Assembly (NCBI GenBank): GCA_964643075.1
Contig: CAZXQO010000025.1
Span: 1-64,000 of the forward strand
Origin: Desulfocucumis sp964643075
GTDB taxonomy: Bacteria > Bacillota > Desulfotomaculia > Desulfotomaculales > Desulfocucumaceae
DNA: 64,000 nucleotides
Direction: 5' to 3'
Shown here: piece after piece, positions 27,484-36,445 of the stretch
How the letters are laid out: every line of letters begins with the position of its first letter
Position numbering within the stretch: the first letter of the stretch is position 1
The notes under the pieces: model-generated
Database searches by the model: none
Told to the model about the DNA's origin: nothing
Seen by the model: only the letters and a program-made list of their open reading frames with translations
Program-made: the position numbers and the translations under genes

Positions 27484-28854
27484 ATGAGCAAGCTATGGGG
27501 AGGCCGCTTTCAAAAGGAAACGGACCGGCTGGTGGACGATTTTCATTCGTCAATATCCTTTGACCGGCGATTGTACCGCTATGATATTCTCGGTAGCATG
27601 GCCCATGCCGGGATGCTGGGCAAAACCGGCATTATCCGTGAAGATGAGGCGGAAACCATAATAAAAGGACTGGCCGTGGTGCTGGAGGAGATCGAAAAGG
27701 GGCTGGTGGAATTCTCGGTGGAGGCTGAGGATATCCACATGAATGTCGAGCAGATACTGACGGACAGAATAGGCGCGGTGGCTAAAAAGCTCCATACCGC
27801 CCGCAGCCGCAACGACCAGGTGGCCCTGGACATCAGGATGTACCTGAAGGATGAAATAGATAATATCTGTGGCCTGCTCAGGGAACTGCAGTCAGCCCTG
27901 CTGGAACTGGCTGAGCAAAATATACATACAGTAATGCCCGGCTACACCCATTTACAAAGGGCCCAGCCGGTTACCCTGGCCCACCACCTTATGGCCTATT
28001 TTCAGATGTTCCAGCGGGATAGGGAACGCCTGAGGGATTGCTATGGAAGGATTAATATACTGCCCCTGGGGGCCGGTGCCCTGGCGGGGACAACTTTCCC
28101 CCTTGAGCCTGTCCTGGTGGCGGAGCAGCTTGGTTTTGCCGGGGTGGCGGAAAACAGTCTGGACGCGGTGAGCGACCGGGATTTCGCAGTGGAGTTTACC
28201 GCTGCCGCTGCACTGATTATGGTGCACCTGAGCCGTTTTTGTGAGGAAATAATTCTCTGGTCCAGCGCCGAATTCTCCTTTATCGAATTGGATGATGCCT
28301 TTAGCACTGGCAGCAGCATGATGCCCCAGAAGAAGAACCCCGACGTGGCCGAACTTACCCGGGGCAAATCAGGCCGGGTATTTGGCGACCTGATGACTCT
28401 GCTGACCGTGCTTAAGGGTTTGCCCCTGGCCTATAACAAGGACATGCAGGAGGACAAGGAAGCGCTCTTTGACGCTGTGGACACGGTGAAAAAATGCCTC
28501 CAGGTATTCCGCCCCATGGTAGCCACCATGCGGGTGCGGGAAGAAAACATGGCCACGGCAGCCCGGGGCGGGTTTACCAACGCCACCGACCTGGCGGACT
28601 ACCTGGTGAAAAAAGGAGTGCCTTTCCGGGAGGCCCACGACATAGTGGGGAAAACAGTTTATTACTGCGTGGGTGCAAACAAATCCCTGGAAGAACTTAC
28701 CCTGGATGAATTTAAGCGGTACTGTCCGGCCATAGACGGGGATGTATACGGCGCCATATCCATTCAGCGGTGCGTTGAGGCTCGCCGCCATCTTGCCGGG
28801 CCGGCGCCGGAAGCAGTGCTGGAGGCCATTGCCAGGGCCAGGAAAAAACAATGA
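27484..28854 (+). CDS. argH: Argininosuccinate lyase
   Basis: Splits argininosuccinate into arginine and fumarate, the last step of the pathway. About 457 residues. Signature GSSMMPQKKNP near residue 280 contains the mobile catalytic Ser loop; HTARSRNDQ and TVMPGYTHLQRAQP are also present. ATG 27484 follows gggg(t)g; a TTG one codon upstream is less likely. About 300 bp of AT-rich DNA without a gene lies upstream and should hold the promoter, though I see no strong -35/-10 pair with 17-bp spacing. Confidence 0.97.
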   Translation: MSKLWGGRFQKETDRLVDDFHSSISFDRRLYRYDILGSMAHAGMLGKTGIIREDEAETIIKGLAVVLEEIEKGLVEFSVEAEDIHMNVEQILTDRIGAVAKKLHTARSRNDQVALDIRMYLKDEIDNICGLLRELQSALLELAEQNIHTVMPGYTHLQRAQPVTLAHHLMAYFQMFQRDRERLRDCYGRINILPLGAGALAGTTFPLEPVLVAEQLGFAGVAENSLDAVSDRDFAVEFTAAAALIMVHLSRFCEEIILWSSAEFSFIELDDAFSTGSSMMPQKKNPDVAELTRGKSGRVFGDLMTLLTVLKGLPLAYNKDMQEDKEALFDAVDTVKKCLQVFRPMVATMRVREENMATAARGGFTNATDLADYLVKKGVPFREAHDIVGKTVYYCVGANKSLEELTLDEFKRYCPAIDGDVYGAISIQRCVEARRHLAGPAPEAVLEAIARARKKQ

Positions 28855-28898
28855 CGCAATTATTAAAATAAAATTAATTTTATAATAATATTTATTCC

Positions 28899-28927
28899 TT
28901 GACACGAAAAAACCATTTTTGTATACT
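28899..28927 (+). promoter_or_regulatory. Promoter of the ilv-leu operon
   Basis: TTGACA (28899-28904), 17 bp, TATACT (28922-28927): near-consensus sigma-A promoter just upstream of the T-box leader. Confidence 0.85.
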
Positions 28928-28934
28928 TAATAGC

Positions 28935-29232
28935 ATATTTATCACTTCAAAGGCTGAGATAGGGAGCAAGTAACCTGATAGTTCTGGCCTCAGAGAGCCG
29001 GGGTAGCTGTGAACCGGTGCCGGTACAGGAGAAAACGTCGCCCTGGAGCCGCCGGCTGAATTTTTATAGTAAGCCTGGCCGGGTCGGTCACCCGTTACCA
29101 AAGCTGTGTCCTGATGGGGACACCAAGTGGCTTCTGCTTTCCGGCGGAGCAAGCAGGGTGGTACCGCGCGAGGAATTAACCTCTCGTCCCTGGCAGTTTT
29201 CTGGACTGCCGGGCTCGGGGGTTTTATTTTTT
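28935..29232 (+). ncRNA. T-box leader of ilvD operon, specifier probably GUC (Val)
   Basis: The T-box core agggtggtaccgcg (29155-29168) is exact. Upstream is a Stem I with AGTA (near 28970) facing gagaaaac-GTC-gccc (29028-29043), the usual GAA-N-codon-purine arrangement of the specifier loop; the codon reads GUC. Downstream, an antiterminator can exchange with a terminator (29181-29232: nested stems ending in ggggttttattttttt). Uncharged tRNA-Val would stabilise antitermination and allow transcription of ilvD and beyond. The class is certain; the specifier assignment is inference from position and from the valine pathway downstream. Confidence 0.93.
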
Positions 29233-29290
29233 TCGTATGTATATTTAAAATATAATCAAAATAACTTTACGACCGGACAGGAGGGTCAGC

Positions 29291-30952
29291 ATGCGTAGTA
29301 ATGCGATAAAAAAGGGGCTGGATAAAGCTCCTCACCGTTCATTGTTAAAAGCCCTGGGTTATATAGACCAGGAACTGGAGTGCCCCATGATCGGGGTAGT
29401 CAATTCTTTTAACGAAATTGTTCCCGGGCATATGCACCTTAACGAAATTACTGCAGCCGTAAAAGCCGGGGTCAGGCTGGCCGGTGGAACTCCGGTGGAA
29501 TTCCCCGCCATTGCCGTTTGTGACGGGATTGCCATGAACCATAGCGGCATGAAGTACTCCCTGGCCAGCCGCGAGCTAATCGCCGACATGGTGGAAACCA
29601 TGGCCGAGGCCCACCAGTTTGACGGGCTGGTATTGGTAACCGCCTGTGACAAGGTGGTGCCGGGCATGCTGATGGCTGCGGCCAGACTGGATATACCCTC
29701 CATAGTAATCAGCGGCGGCCCCATGCTGGCGGGACGTCACCGGGGTGAAAGGGTTTCCCTGAGCACTATTTTCGAAGCTGTGGGAGCGGTGAGGGCAGGT
29801 AAAATTACCGAGGCCGAACTGGCCGAGTATGAAGAATCCACTTGTCCGGGGTGCGGCTCTTGCGCCGGCATGTTTACCGCTAATTCCATGAACTGCCTTA
29901 CCGAGGCCCTGGGCATGGCCCTGCCGGGTAACGGTACCGTGCCGGCCATATCTGCGGCCCGGCGCAGGCTGGCCAAACTAACCGGTATAAAAGCGGTGGA
30001 ACTAGTCAGGGAGGGTGTCAAACCTTCTGACATTCTAACGCCAAAAGCTTTCAACAACGGCCTGGCGGTGGATATGGCCCTGGGCTGCTCCACCAACACG
30101 GTGTTGCACCTGCCGGCCATTGCTTCGGAGGCCGGTGTGGAGATAAATCTGGACAAAATCAACAGTATCAGCGATAGTATTCCCAATCTTTGCAAATTGA
30201 GCCCCATGGGGAGCCACTTCATGGAAGACCTGCATGAGGCCGGGGGGATCGGGGCGGTGATGGGGGAACTGGCCAAAAAGGGTTTAATTGATCTGGATGT
30301 TCCCACCGTTTCCGGCATGAAAGTGGGTGATATAATCCGGGAAAAAGTAGTATTGAACCCGGATGTCATTCGCAGCATTGACAACCCCTACAGCCAAAGC
30401 GGCGGTATTGCCATATTGAAAGGCAATCTGGCTCCGGACGGGGCAGTGGTGAAAAAGGCCGGGGTGGCCCCGGAGATGCTATCCCACAGGGGCCCGGCCA
30501 GGGTGTTCAACTCCGAGGAAGAGGCGGCGGCGGCCATTAATTCCGGAGTTATACAAAAAGGGGATGTCATTGTTATTCGCTATGAAGGGCCCAAAGGCGG
30601 CCCCGGCATGAGGGAAATGCTTACCCCTACCGCCACCGTGATAGGTCTGGGTCTGGACAAAGATGTTGCGCTGCTTACCGATGGCCGCTTCTCCGGCGCT
30701 ACCAGGGGGGCCTCCATCGGCCACATTTCCCCCGAGGCGGCAGAGGGGGGACCCGTAGCAGCGCTGCAAGATGGCGATATGATTGAAATAGATATCAATA
30801 ACAATAAACTGAACGTCGAGCTGTCATCTGAGGAACTGGCCGGCCGGTTGAGCCGGTGGCAGCCGCTGGAGCCCCGGGTGAAGAAGGGCTATCTGGCCCG
30901 CTACGCCAAACTGGTTACCTCGGCCAGTACCGGGGCGATTCTGAAAAAATAA
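29291..30952 (+). CDS. ilvD: Dihydroxy-acid dehydratase
   Basis: Fe-S enzyme that dehydrates dihydroxyisovalerate and dihydroxymethylvalerate. 553 residues. Iron-sulfur ligands are seen in ACDKVVPG (about residue 120) and CPGCGSCAGMFTANSMNC (about 192). RBS gaggg lies 8 nt before the ATG. First gene after the T-box; followed closely by ilvB. Confidence 0.97.
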   Translation: MRSNAIKKGLDKAPHRSLLKALGYIDQELECPMIGVVNSFNEIVPGHMHLNEITAAVKAGVRLAGGTPVEFPAIAVCDGIAMNHSGMKYSLASRELIADMVETMAEAHQFDGLVLVTACDKVVPGMLMAAARLDIPSIVISGGPMLAGRHRGERVSLSTIFEAVGAVRAGKITEAELAEYEESTCPGCGSCAGMFTANSMNCLTEALGMALPGNGTVPAISAARRRLAKLTGIKAVELVREGVKPSDILTPKAFNNGLAVDMALGCSTNTVLHLPAIASEAGVEINLDKINSISDSIPNLCKLSPMGSHFMEDLHEAGGIGAVMGELAKKGLIDLDVPTVSGMKVGDIIREKVVLNPDVIRSIDNPYSQSGGIAILKGNLAPDGAVVKKAGVAPEMLSHRGPARVFNSEEEAAAAINSGVIQKGDVIVIRYEGPKGGPGMREMLTPTATVIGLGLDKDVALLTDGRFSGATRGASIGHISPEAAEGGPVAALQDGDMIEIDINNNKLNVELSSEELAGRLSRWQPLEPRVKKGYLARYAKLVTSASTGAILKK

Positions 30953-30985
30953 AGGTGGATGACTTCAAGCGGAGGTGTCAAAGAA

Positions 30986-32683
30986 GTGAAAAAATCCGGG
31001 GAAGTGCAAAAGTCGGGGGATGTGAATATGTCCGGTGCAAAAATACTGGTGCAATGTCTTAAAGACCAGGGAGTGGATACTATCTTCGGCTACCCCGGAG
31101 GGCAGGTTATACCCATTTATGATGCACTATATGATTCGGATATTAACCATATACTGACCAGACACGAGCAGGGGGCCGCCCATGCTGCAGACGGGTATGC
31201 CAGGGCATCCGGTAAGGTGGGAGTATGTCTGGCCACTTCCGGCCCAGGAGCTACCAATCTGGTTACCGGCATAGCTAACGCCTACATGGATTCGGTGCCC
31301 ATGGTGGCCATAACCGGCCAGGTGCCCACGTCGCTGCTGGGGCGGGATACTTTCCAGGAGGTAGATATAACCGGCATCACCCTGCCGGTGACCAAGCACA
31401 ACTATATGGTAAAGGATATTTCCGAATTGTCCCGCACCATACGCGAGGCTTTTCATATAGCTTCCACCGGACGGCAGGGGCCGGTACTGGTGGATATACC
31501 GTCGGATGTCTCCCGCTCCGCCGGAGATTATGATATATCGGATGATGCTATGAGTTTGCCGGGCTACCGGCCGGTTCTGGAAGGTACCGAGGAGCAGCTG
31601 AACAGGGCTGTGGCGGCCATATTAGAATCCGAGCGGCCAGTAATATATTCCGGCGGCGGTATTGTGAATGCGGGGGCACATGAAGAATTGAGGCAATTGG
31701 CGGAAATGCTGGTGGCTCCGGTTGCCTCCACCCTCATGGGGATGGGGGGCTTCCCGGGAGATCACCCGCTGTTTCTGGGCATGCTGGGCATGCATGGCAG
31801 TAAGTATGCCAATTATGCCATTTGTGAGTGCGATTTAATTATAGCCCTGGGTGCCCGCTTTAGCGACAGGGTAACAGGCAAGGTGGACGAATTTGCCCCC
31901 CATGCCAGGATAATTCATGTGGACATAGACCCGGCGGAAATCAGCAAAAATGTCCGGGTGAATATTCCCATTTCCGGCGATGTGAAGACGGTATTGCAGC
32001 AGCTGTTGCCCCGACTGGCGGCGAAGCTTCCCGGGGCCTGGCAGGATAGAATTGCGGCCTGGAAAAAGGAATACCCCATTAACTATGAGGAAAACGGTAC
32101 ACTTAAACCCCAACAGGTAATCCGGGGCATATACAACGCCACCGGGGGGCGGGCCAGGATAACCACCGAGGTGGGTCAGCACCAGATGTGGACGGCACAT
32201 TATTACACTTTTACCAGACCTCGCACATTTATAACCTCCGGTGGTCTTGGCACCATGGGTTATGGATTTCCCGCCGCCATCGGGGTGCAGGCCGCCTGCC
32301 CGGATGAAACGGTGTTCGACATAGCCGGGGACGGCAGTATACAGATGAACATACAGGAACTGGCCACCGCGGTGAACTACGAATTGCCGGTGAATGTGGC
32401 CATACTTAATAATGGCTTTCTGGGCATGGTAAGGCAGTGGCAGGAACTTTTCTGGAATCGCCGCTATTCTAACACCGAGTTGTTTAACCCGGATTTTGTA
32501 AAGGTGGCGGAGGCCTACGGGGCGGAGGGCATAAGAGTTGACAAATATACCCAGCTGGCGCCGGCCCTGGAACAGGCCATAGCCTCCTCCAGGCCGGTGA
32601 TGATTGATTTTGTTATCGAGCGGGAGGAAAATGTGCTGCCCATGGTGCCGCCGGGAGGTACGCTGAACAATATGCTGGGCTAG
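30986..32683 (+). CDS. ilvB: Acetolactate synthase large subunit (copy 1)
   Basis: ThDP- and FAD-dependent synthesis of acetolactate/acetohydroxybutyrate. The ThDP-activating Glu sits in HEQGAAHAADGYAR; the C-terminal ThDP motif is GDGSIQMNIQELATAVNY. GTG 30986 has ggaggtg 8 nt upstream; ATG 30959 nearly overlaps its only RBS candidate, and ATG 31028 is a third option, so the first ~14 residues are uncertain. Followed by the regulatory subunit. A paralogue occurs at 34717 in the same operon. Confidence 0.95.
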   Translation: MKKSGEVQKSGDVNMSGAKILVQCLKDQGVDTIFGYPGGQVIPIYDALYDSDINHILTRHEQGAAHAADGYARASGKVGVCLATSGPGATNLVTGIANAYMDSVPMVAITGQVPTSLLGRDTFQEVDITGITLPVTKHNYMVKDISELSRTIREAFHIASTGRQGPVLVDIPSDVSRSAGDYDISDDAMSLPGYRPVLEGTEEQLNRAVAAILESERPVIYSGGGIVNAGAHEELRQLAEMLVAPVASTLMGMGGFPGDHPLFLGMLGMHGSKYANYAICECDLIIALGARFSDRVTGKVDEFAPHARIIHVDIDPAEISKNVRVNIPISGDVKTVLQQLLPRLAAKLPGAWQDRIAAWKKEYPINYEENGTLKPQQVIRGIYNATGGRARITTEVGQHQMWTAHYYTFTRPRTFITSGGLGTMGYGFPAAIGVQAACPDETVFDIAGDGSIQMNIQELATAVNYELPVNVAILNNGFLGMVRQWQELFWNRRYSNTELFNPDFVKVAEAYGAEGIRVDKYTQLAPALEQAIASSRPVMIDFVIEREENVLPMVPPGGTLNNMLG

Positions 32684-32714
32684 GATTTATATTTTATTTT
32701 AGGAGGGTTTTGCT

Positions 32715-33248
32715 ATGCGTCACACCCTTGCGGTGCTGGTGGAAAATACCCCCGGGGTGCTGGCCCGGGTGGCCGGTTTATTCAGCAGGCGTGGTTTCAA
32801 TATCGACAGCCTGGCGGTGGGGCGTACCGAAAACCCTGATTTATCCAGGATGACCATCGTAGTGGAGGGTGACGACAGGATTCTGGAGCAGGTTACCAAA
32901 CAGCTATACAAGCTGATCGATGTTATCAAAATTAGCGATATTACCGCTGACGAATATGTGGACCGGGAACTGGTTTTAATAAAGGTGAGTTCCGATCCTG
33001 CCCACCGGGGCGAAATTATGCAAGTGGCGGATATATTCCGGGCCAGGATAGTGGACCTGGGCAGGAAAACTATCACCCTGGAGTGTACCGGTAACGACGG
33101 CAAAATTAACGCCTTTGAGGAAAGCCTGCGCCCGTACGGTATCAAGGAACTTGTCCGGACGGGTAAAATCGCTGTATTGCGAGGCTTAAAATATACTAAT
33201 ATAGAATCGGGGACAGACCTGTCAAGTAACAAAACTGAAAATGTTTGA
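32715..33248 (+). CDS. ilvH: Acetolactate synthase small (regulatory) subunit
   Basis: N-terminal ACT domain (HTLAVLVENTPGVLARVAGLFSRRGFNIDSL) and the C-terminal ALS_ss domain. It confers valine feedback control. Residues after about 160 (IESGTDLSSNKTENV) do not belong to the family: they are encoded by the first GGGGACA repeat unit, which begins at 33209 and supplies the stop codon. The native end was probably near 33200. RBS aggaggg. Confidence 0.95.
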   Translation: MRHTLAVLVENTPGVLARVAGLFSRRGFNIDSLAVGRTENPDLSRMTIVVEGDDRILEQVTKQLYKLIDVIKISDITADEYVDRELVLIKVSSDPAHRGEIMQVADIFRARIVDLGRKTITLECTGNDGKINAFEESLRPYGIKELVRTGKIAVLRGLKYTNIESGTDLSSNKTENV

Positions 33249-33544
33249 CAGCACTATTAAGTTTTGTGCTGGTGAATACCATTAAAAGTGTGAAACAGCC
33301 CTGTCCCCAAAACCTTATTTAAAAGTTCGGGGACAGCCCTGTAAGGTAGCAAAGCTTAAAATAACCAGGCAACACTATTAAGTTTTATATGGTGTTAAAT
33401 ACCAATAAAAAAGGGAGACAGGACTGTCCCCATACAGAAGTTCGGGGACAGTCCTGTAAGGCGGCAAAGCTTAAAATAACTTGGCAATGCTATTAAGTTT
33501 ATGTAGTATAAAATAGCAATAAAAAGGGAGACAGGCCTGTCCCC
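33209..33544. repeat. Three tandem ~100-bp palindrome-ended units between ilvH and ilvC
   Basis: Units at 33209-33308, 33329-33431 and 33444-33544. Each starts ggggacag-N-cctgt and ends acagg-N-ctgtcccc (perfect terminal inverted repeats of about 14 bp in units 2 and 3; less regular in unit 1). Interiors are related (gcaaagcttaaaataac ... ctattaagttt ... caataaaaagggag). Units 2 and 3 are most alike. The first unit invades the ilvH coding end. The structure suggests a MITE/REP-type element that multiplied in place. Confidence 0.85.
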
Positions 33545-33568
33545 ATACCTTAATAAGGAGGATTAACA

Positions 33569-34564
33569 ATGGTAAAGGTTTATTATGATCAGGATGCAGA
33601 ACTGGCGGTATTAAAGGGCAGAAAAGTAGCGGTAATGGGTTATGGCAGCCAGGGCCACGCCCAGGCCCAGAACATGAAGGAAAGCGGTATTGATGTAATA
33701 GTGGGATTGCACCCGGGCAGCCAGAGCAGGGAAAAGGCCAAGGCTGACGGCCTGGATGTATTCACAGTGTCCGAGGCTGCGGCCCGGGCCGATATTATAC
33801 AACTGCTGGTGCCCGATGAAACCCAGGCCAGACTATATAAGGAAGAAATCGCCGAACATATGACAACCGGCAAGGCGCTGATGTTCTCACACGGTTTTAA
33901 CATACATTTCGGACAGATAGTACCTCCGGCGGATGTGGATGTTTTCCTGGTGGCCCCCAAAAGCCCGGGCCACATGGTACGCCGTATGTACCAGGATGGT
34001 GGGGGTGTGCCCGGACTGATCGCCGTGCACCAGGATTATACCGGCAAGGCCAAACAACTGGGTCTGGCCTATGCCAAGGCCATCGGCTGCACAAAGGCGG
34101 GCGTTTTTGAAACAAGTTTCAAGGAAGAGACCGAGACCGACCTGTTTGGTGAGCAGGCAGTGCTGTGCGGCGGTGTCAGTGAGCTGATCAAGGCCGGTTT
34201 TGAAACATTGGTTGAAGCAGGCTACGCTCCGGAAATGGCCTATTTTGAGTGCTTGCACGAAATGAAACTCATTGTTGATCTGATCAATGAGGGCGGCCTT
34301 GGCTGGATGCGCTATTCTATCAGCAATACCGCCGAGTACGGGGACTATATGGTTGGCAGGCGCATAATTAATGAAGATACCCGCAAAGAAATGAAAAAAG
34401 TGCTTTCCGAAATTCAGAAAGGTGAATTCGCCAGGCAGTGGATTCTGGAGAACCAGGCCAATCGTCCTGTGTTTAACGCCATCAGGAAACAGGAGCAGAG
34501 CCAGCAGATGGAAGAAGTGGGCGCGGAACTGCGCAAAATGATGCCCTGGCTGAAAAAGAGGTGA
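33569..34564 (+). CDS. ilvC: Ketol-acid reductoisomerase
   Basis: Isomerises and reduces acetolactate to dihydroxyisovalerate. 331 residues, class I (short). Rossmann motif GYGSQGHAQAQNMKESG near residue 25; cofactor loop LHPGSQSREKA with Ser residues, typical of NADPH preference; catalytic acids in the C-terminal knotted domain (ETETDLFGEQ). RBS aaggagg 8 nt upstream, just after the last repeat unit. Confidence 0.97.
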   Translation: MVKVYYDQDAELAVLKGRKVAVMGYGSQGHAQAQNMKESGIDVIVGLHPGSQSREKAKADGLDVFTVSEAAARADIIQLLVPDETQARLYKEEIAEHMTTGKALMFSHGFNIHFGQIVPPADVDVFLVAPKSPGHMVRRMYQDGGGVPGLIAVHQDYTGKAKQLGLAYAKAIGCTKAGVFETSFKEETETDLFGEQAVLCGGVSELIKAGFETLVEAGYAPEMAYFECLHEMKLIVDLINEGGLGWMRYSISNTAEYGDYMVGRRIINEDTRKEMKKVLSEIQKGEFARQWILENQANRPVFNAIRKQEQSQQMEEVGAELRKMMPWLKKR

Positions 34565-34636
34565 GATGCGGGAAGGGAGAAGTGAGAAAAAATCACTTTA
34601 AAGCTTTCCGGATTTCTTAGGCACCCATGATAAGTT

Positions 34637-34667
34637 AATAAGTTAGGTGCCAGGCACTTAACTTATT
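34637..34667. repeat. 31-bp near-perfect palindrome between ilvC and second ilvB
   Basis: aataagttaggtgcc and ggcacttaacttatt around a single central base, with one mismatch. The core GGTGCC-A-GGCAC resembles REP-like sequences. It is followed by short cgaa/ttcgaa repeats (34669-34700) up to the next RBS. Confidence 0.6.
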
Positions 34668-34716
34668 GCGAATTTCGAACCTCGAACTTCGAATATCGAA
34701 AAGGGAGGGACTCGCC

Positions 34717-36390
34717 ATGGAAATGATTGCTGCCCAGGCCCTGGTCCGCTGTCTGGAACTGGAGGGTGTAAAGGTTGTATTCGGTTATCCCGGCGGCGCC
34801 ATCCTCCCGGTATACGATGCTCTTTATAACTCCGGGATAAAACATGTGCTGGCAAGGCACGAACAGGGGGCTGTGCACGCCGCAGACGGTTACGCCCGGT
34901 TTACCGGTACAGTGGGGGTGTGTATGGCCACCTCCGGTCCCGGAGCCACCAATCTGGTAACCGGCATTGCCAATGCTTATATGGACTCGGTGCCTCTGGT
35001 ACTTTTTACAGGGCAGGTGCCCACCGGCCAGGTGGGAACGGATGCCTTTCAGGAAGTGGACATAACCGGCATAACCATGCCGGTTACCAAACACAACTAT
35101 CTGGTCAAGGACGCCGCAAAGCTGCCGGAGATCATCAAAAATGCTTTTCATATAGCATCCACCGGCAGGCCGGGCCCGGTTCTTATTGACCTGCCTAAGG
35201 ACATAGCCCAGACCGTAATTAAATTTGCATATCCGCAAACGGTTAACTTAAGGGGTTACAAGCCTAATTACAAGGGTCATCCTAAGAAAATTGACGAAGC
35301 TGTCAGACTGATGCGCAAATCCGAAAGGCCGGTGATTTACGCCGGGGGAGGCATTCTGAATGCCGGCGCCACCGGAGAACTGTGCGAATTGGCAGAGATT
35401 ATATCCGCCCCGGTAACCAACACATTCATGGGGCTTTCCGGTTTCCCGGGGGATCACCCTCTATTTCTGGGCATGCTGGGGCTCCACGGAACCCGCTACG
35501 CCAATCTGGCCGTAAACAATTGCGACTTGCTCATTGCTCTGGGCGCCCGCTTTGACGACAGGGTAACGAATAAAATAGCGGCATTTGCTCCGGATGCCAG
35601 GATTATTCATGTGGATATTGACCCGGCGGAAATAGGTAAAAACGTCCAAATAAACGTACCCATTGTGGGCGACGTCAAGCTCGTACTCCAGGAGTTTCTA
35701 AAAAAGCTCAAAGAATCCGAACATACAAAGCGCACGAAGTGGGTGGAGCAAATTGTCCGCTGGAAAGAGACGCACCCGCTGGAGTTTAAGCGGGAGGGGC
35801 AACTCAAACCCCAGGCCGTGATCGAAGCTCTGTACCGCTTTACCGAAGGTGACTCGGTGGTGGTCACTGACGTAGGCCAGCACCAGATGTGGGTGGCCCA
35901 GTATTATCGGTTCAAAAGACCGGGTACGTTGATTTCCTCAGGAGGACTGGGTTGTATGGGTTTCGGCATGCCGGCTGCGGTGGGCGCCCAGATTGGCCGC
36001 CCGGAAAAACCGGTTATACTGGTTACCGGTGACGGGAGTTTCCAGATGACCATGCAGGAACTAGCCACCGCGGTGGAGCAGGAGCTGCCAGTGAAAATAT
36101 TCATTCTTAACAACCATACTCTGGGCATGGTGAGGCAGTTGCAGGAATTTTACTGCGACGGAAGGTACATGGCGGTGAATTTTAAATTTCACCCGGACTT
36201 TGCAGAGCTTGCCAGGCCTTACGGGATAAAGGGCTATACCGTGAAAACGGAAGAAGAACTGGCGGAATTGCTGCCGGAGATAATGTTCTCTACAGCCCCG
36301 GTGATAGTAAATTGCCTGGTCAGCGCGGAAGAGAATGTTTCTCCCATGGTGATGGCGGGCCAGGGTATAGTCGATGCCATAGACTGCTGA
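34717..36390 (+). CDS. ilvB: Acetolactate synthase large subunit (copy 2)
   Basis: Second AHAS catalytic subunit, about 557 residues and clearly paralogous to the one at 30986 (same ThDP Glu in RHEQGAVHAADGYAR, same GDGSFQMTMQELATAVEQ). ATG 34717 with aagggagg 8 nt upstream is preferred to the upstream frame from 34666, which runs through simple repeats. No second small subunit follows, so either it shares IlvH or acts alone as a catabolic-type enzyme. The close sequence to copy 1 favours sharing. Confidence 0.94.
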   Translation: MEMIAAQALVRCLELEGVKVVFGYPGGAILPVYDALYNSGIKHVLARHEQGAVHAADGYARFTGTVGVCMATSGPGATNLVTGIANAYMDSVPLVLFTGQVPTGQVGTDAFQEVDITGITMPVTKHNYLVKDAAKLPEIIKNAFHIASTGRPGPVLIDLPKDIAQTVIKFAYPQTVNLRGYKPNYKGHPKKIDEAVRLMRKSERPVIYAGGGILNAGATGELCELAEIISAPVTNTFMGLSGFPGDHPLFLGMLGLHGTRYANLAVNNCDLLIALGARFDDRVTNKIAAFAPDARIIHVDIDPAEIGKNVQINVPIVGDVKLVLQEFLKKLKESEHTKRTKWVEQIVRWKETHPLEFKREGQLKPQAVIEALYRFTEGDSVVVTDVGQHQMWVAQYYRFKRPGTLISSGGLGCMGFGMPAAVGAQIGRPEKPVILVTGDGSFQMTMQELATAVEQELPVKIFILNNHTLGMVRQLQEFYCDGRYMAVNFKFHPDFAELARPYGIKGYTVKTEEELAELLPEIMFSTAPVIVNCLVSAEENVSPMVMAGQGIVDAIDC

Positions 36391-36445
36391 TTTCCGGGCA
36401 ACCTGACAGGTGTTGATTAATGAATATTCGAAAGGGGTTCAGTCC

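Noticed and set aside
33209..33544. The three ~100-bp units as a CRISPR or riboswitch cluster
   Set aside because: Unit interiors are related rather than unique spacers and each has its own terminal inverted repeats, which fits a MITE/REP element.
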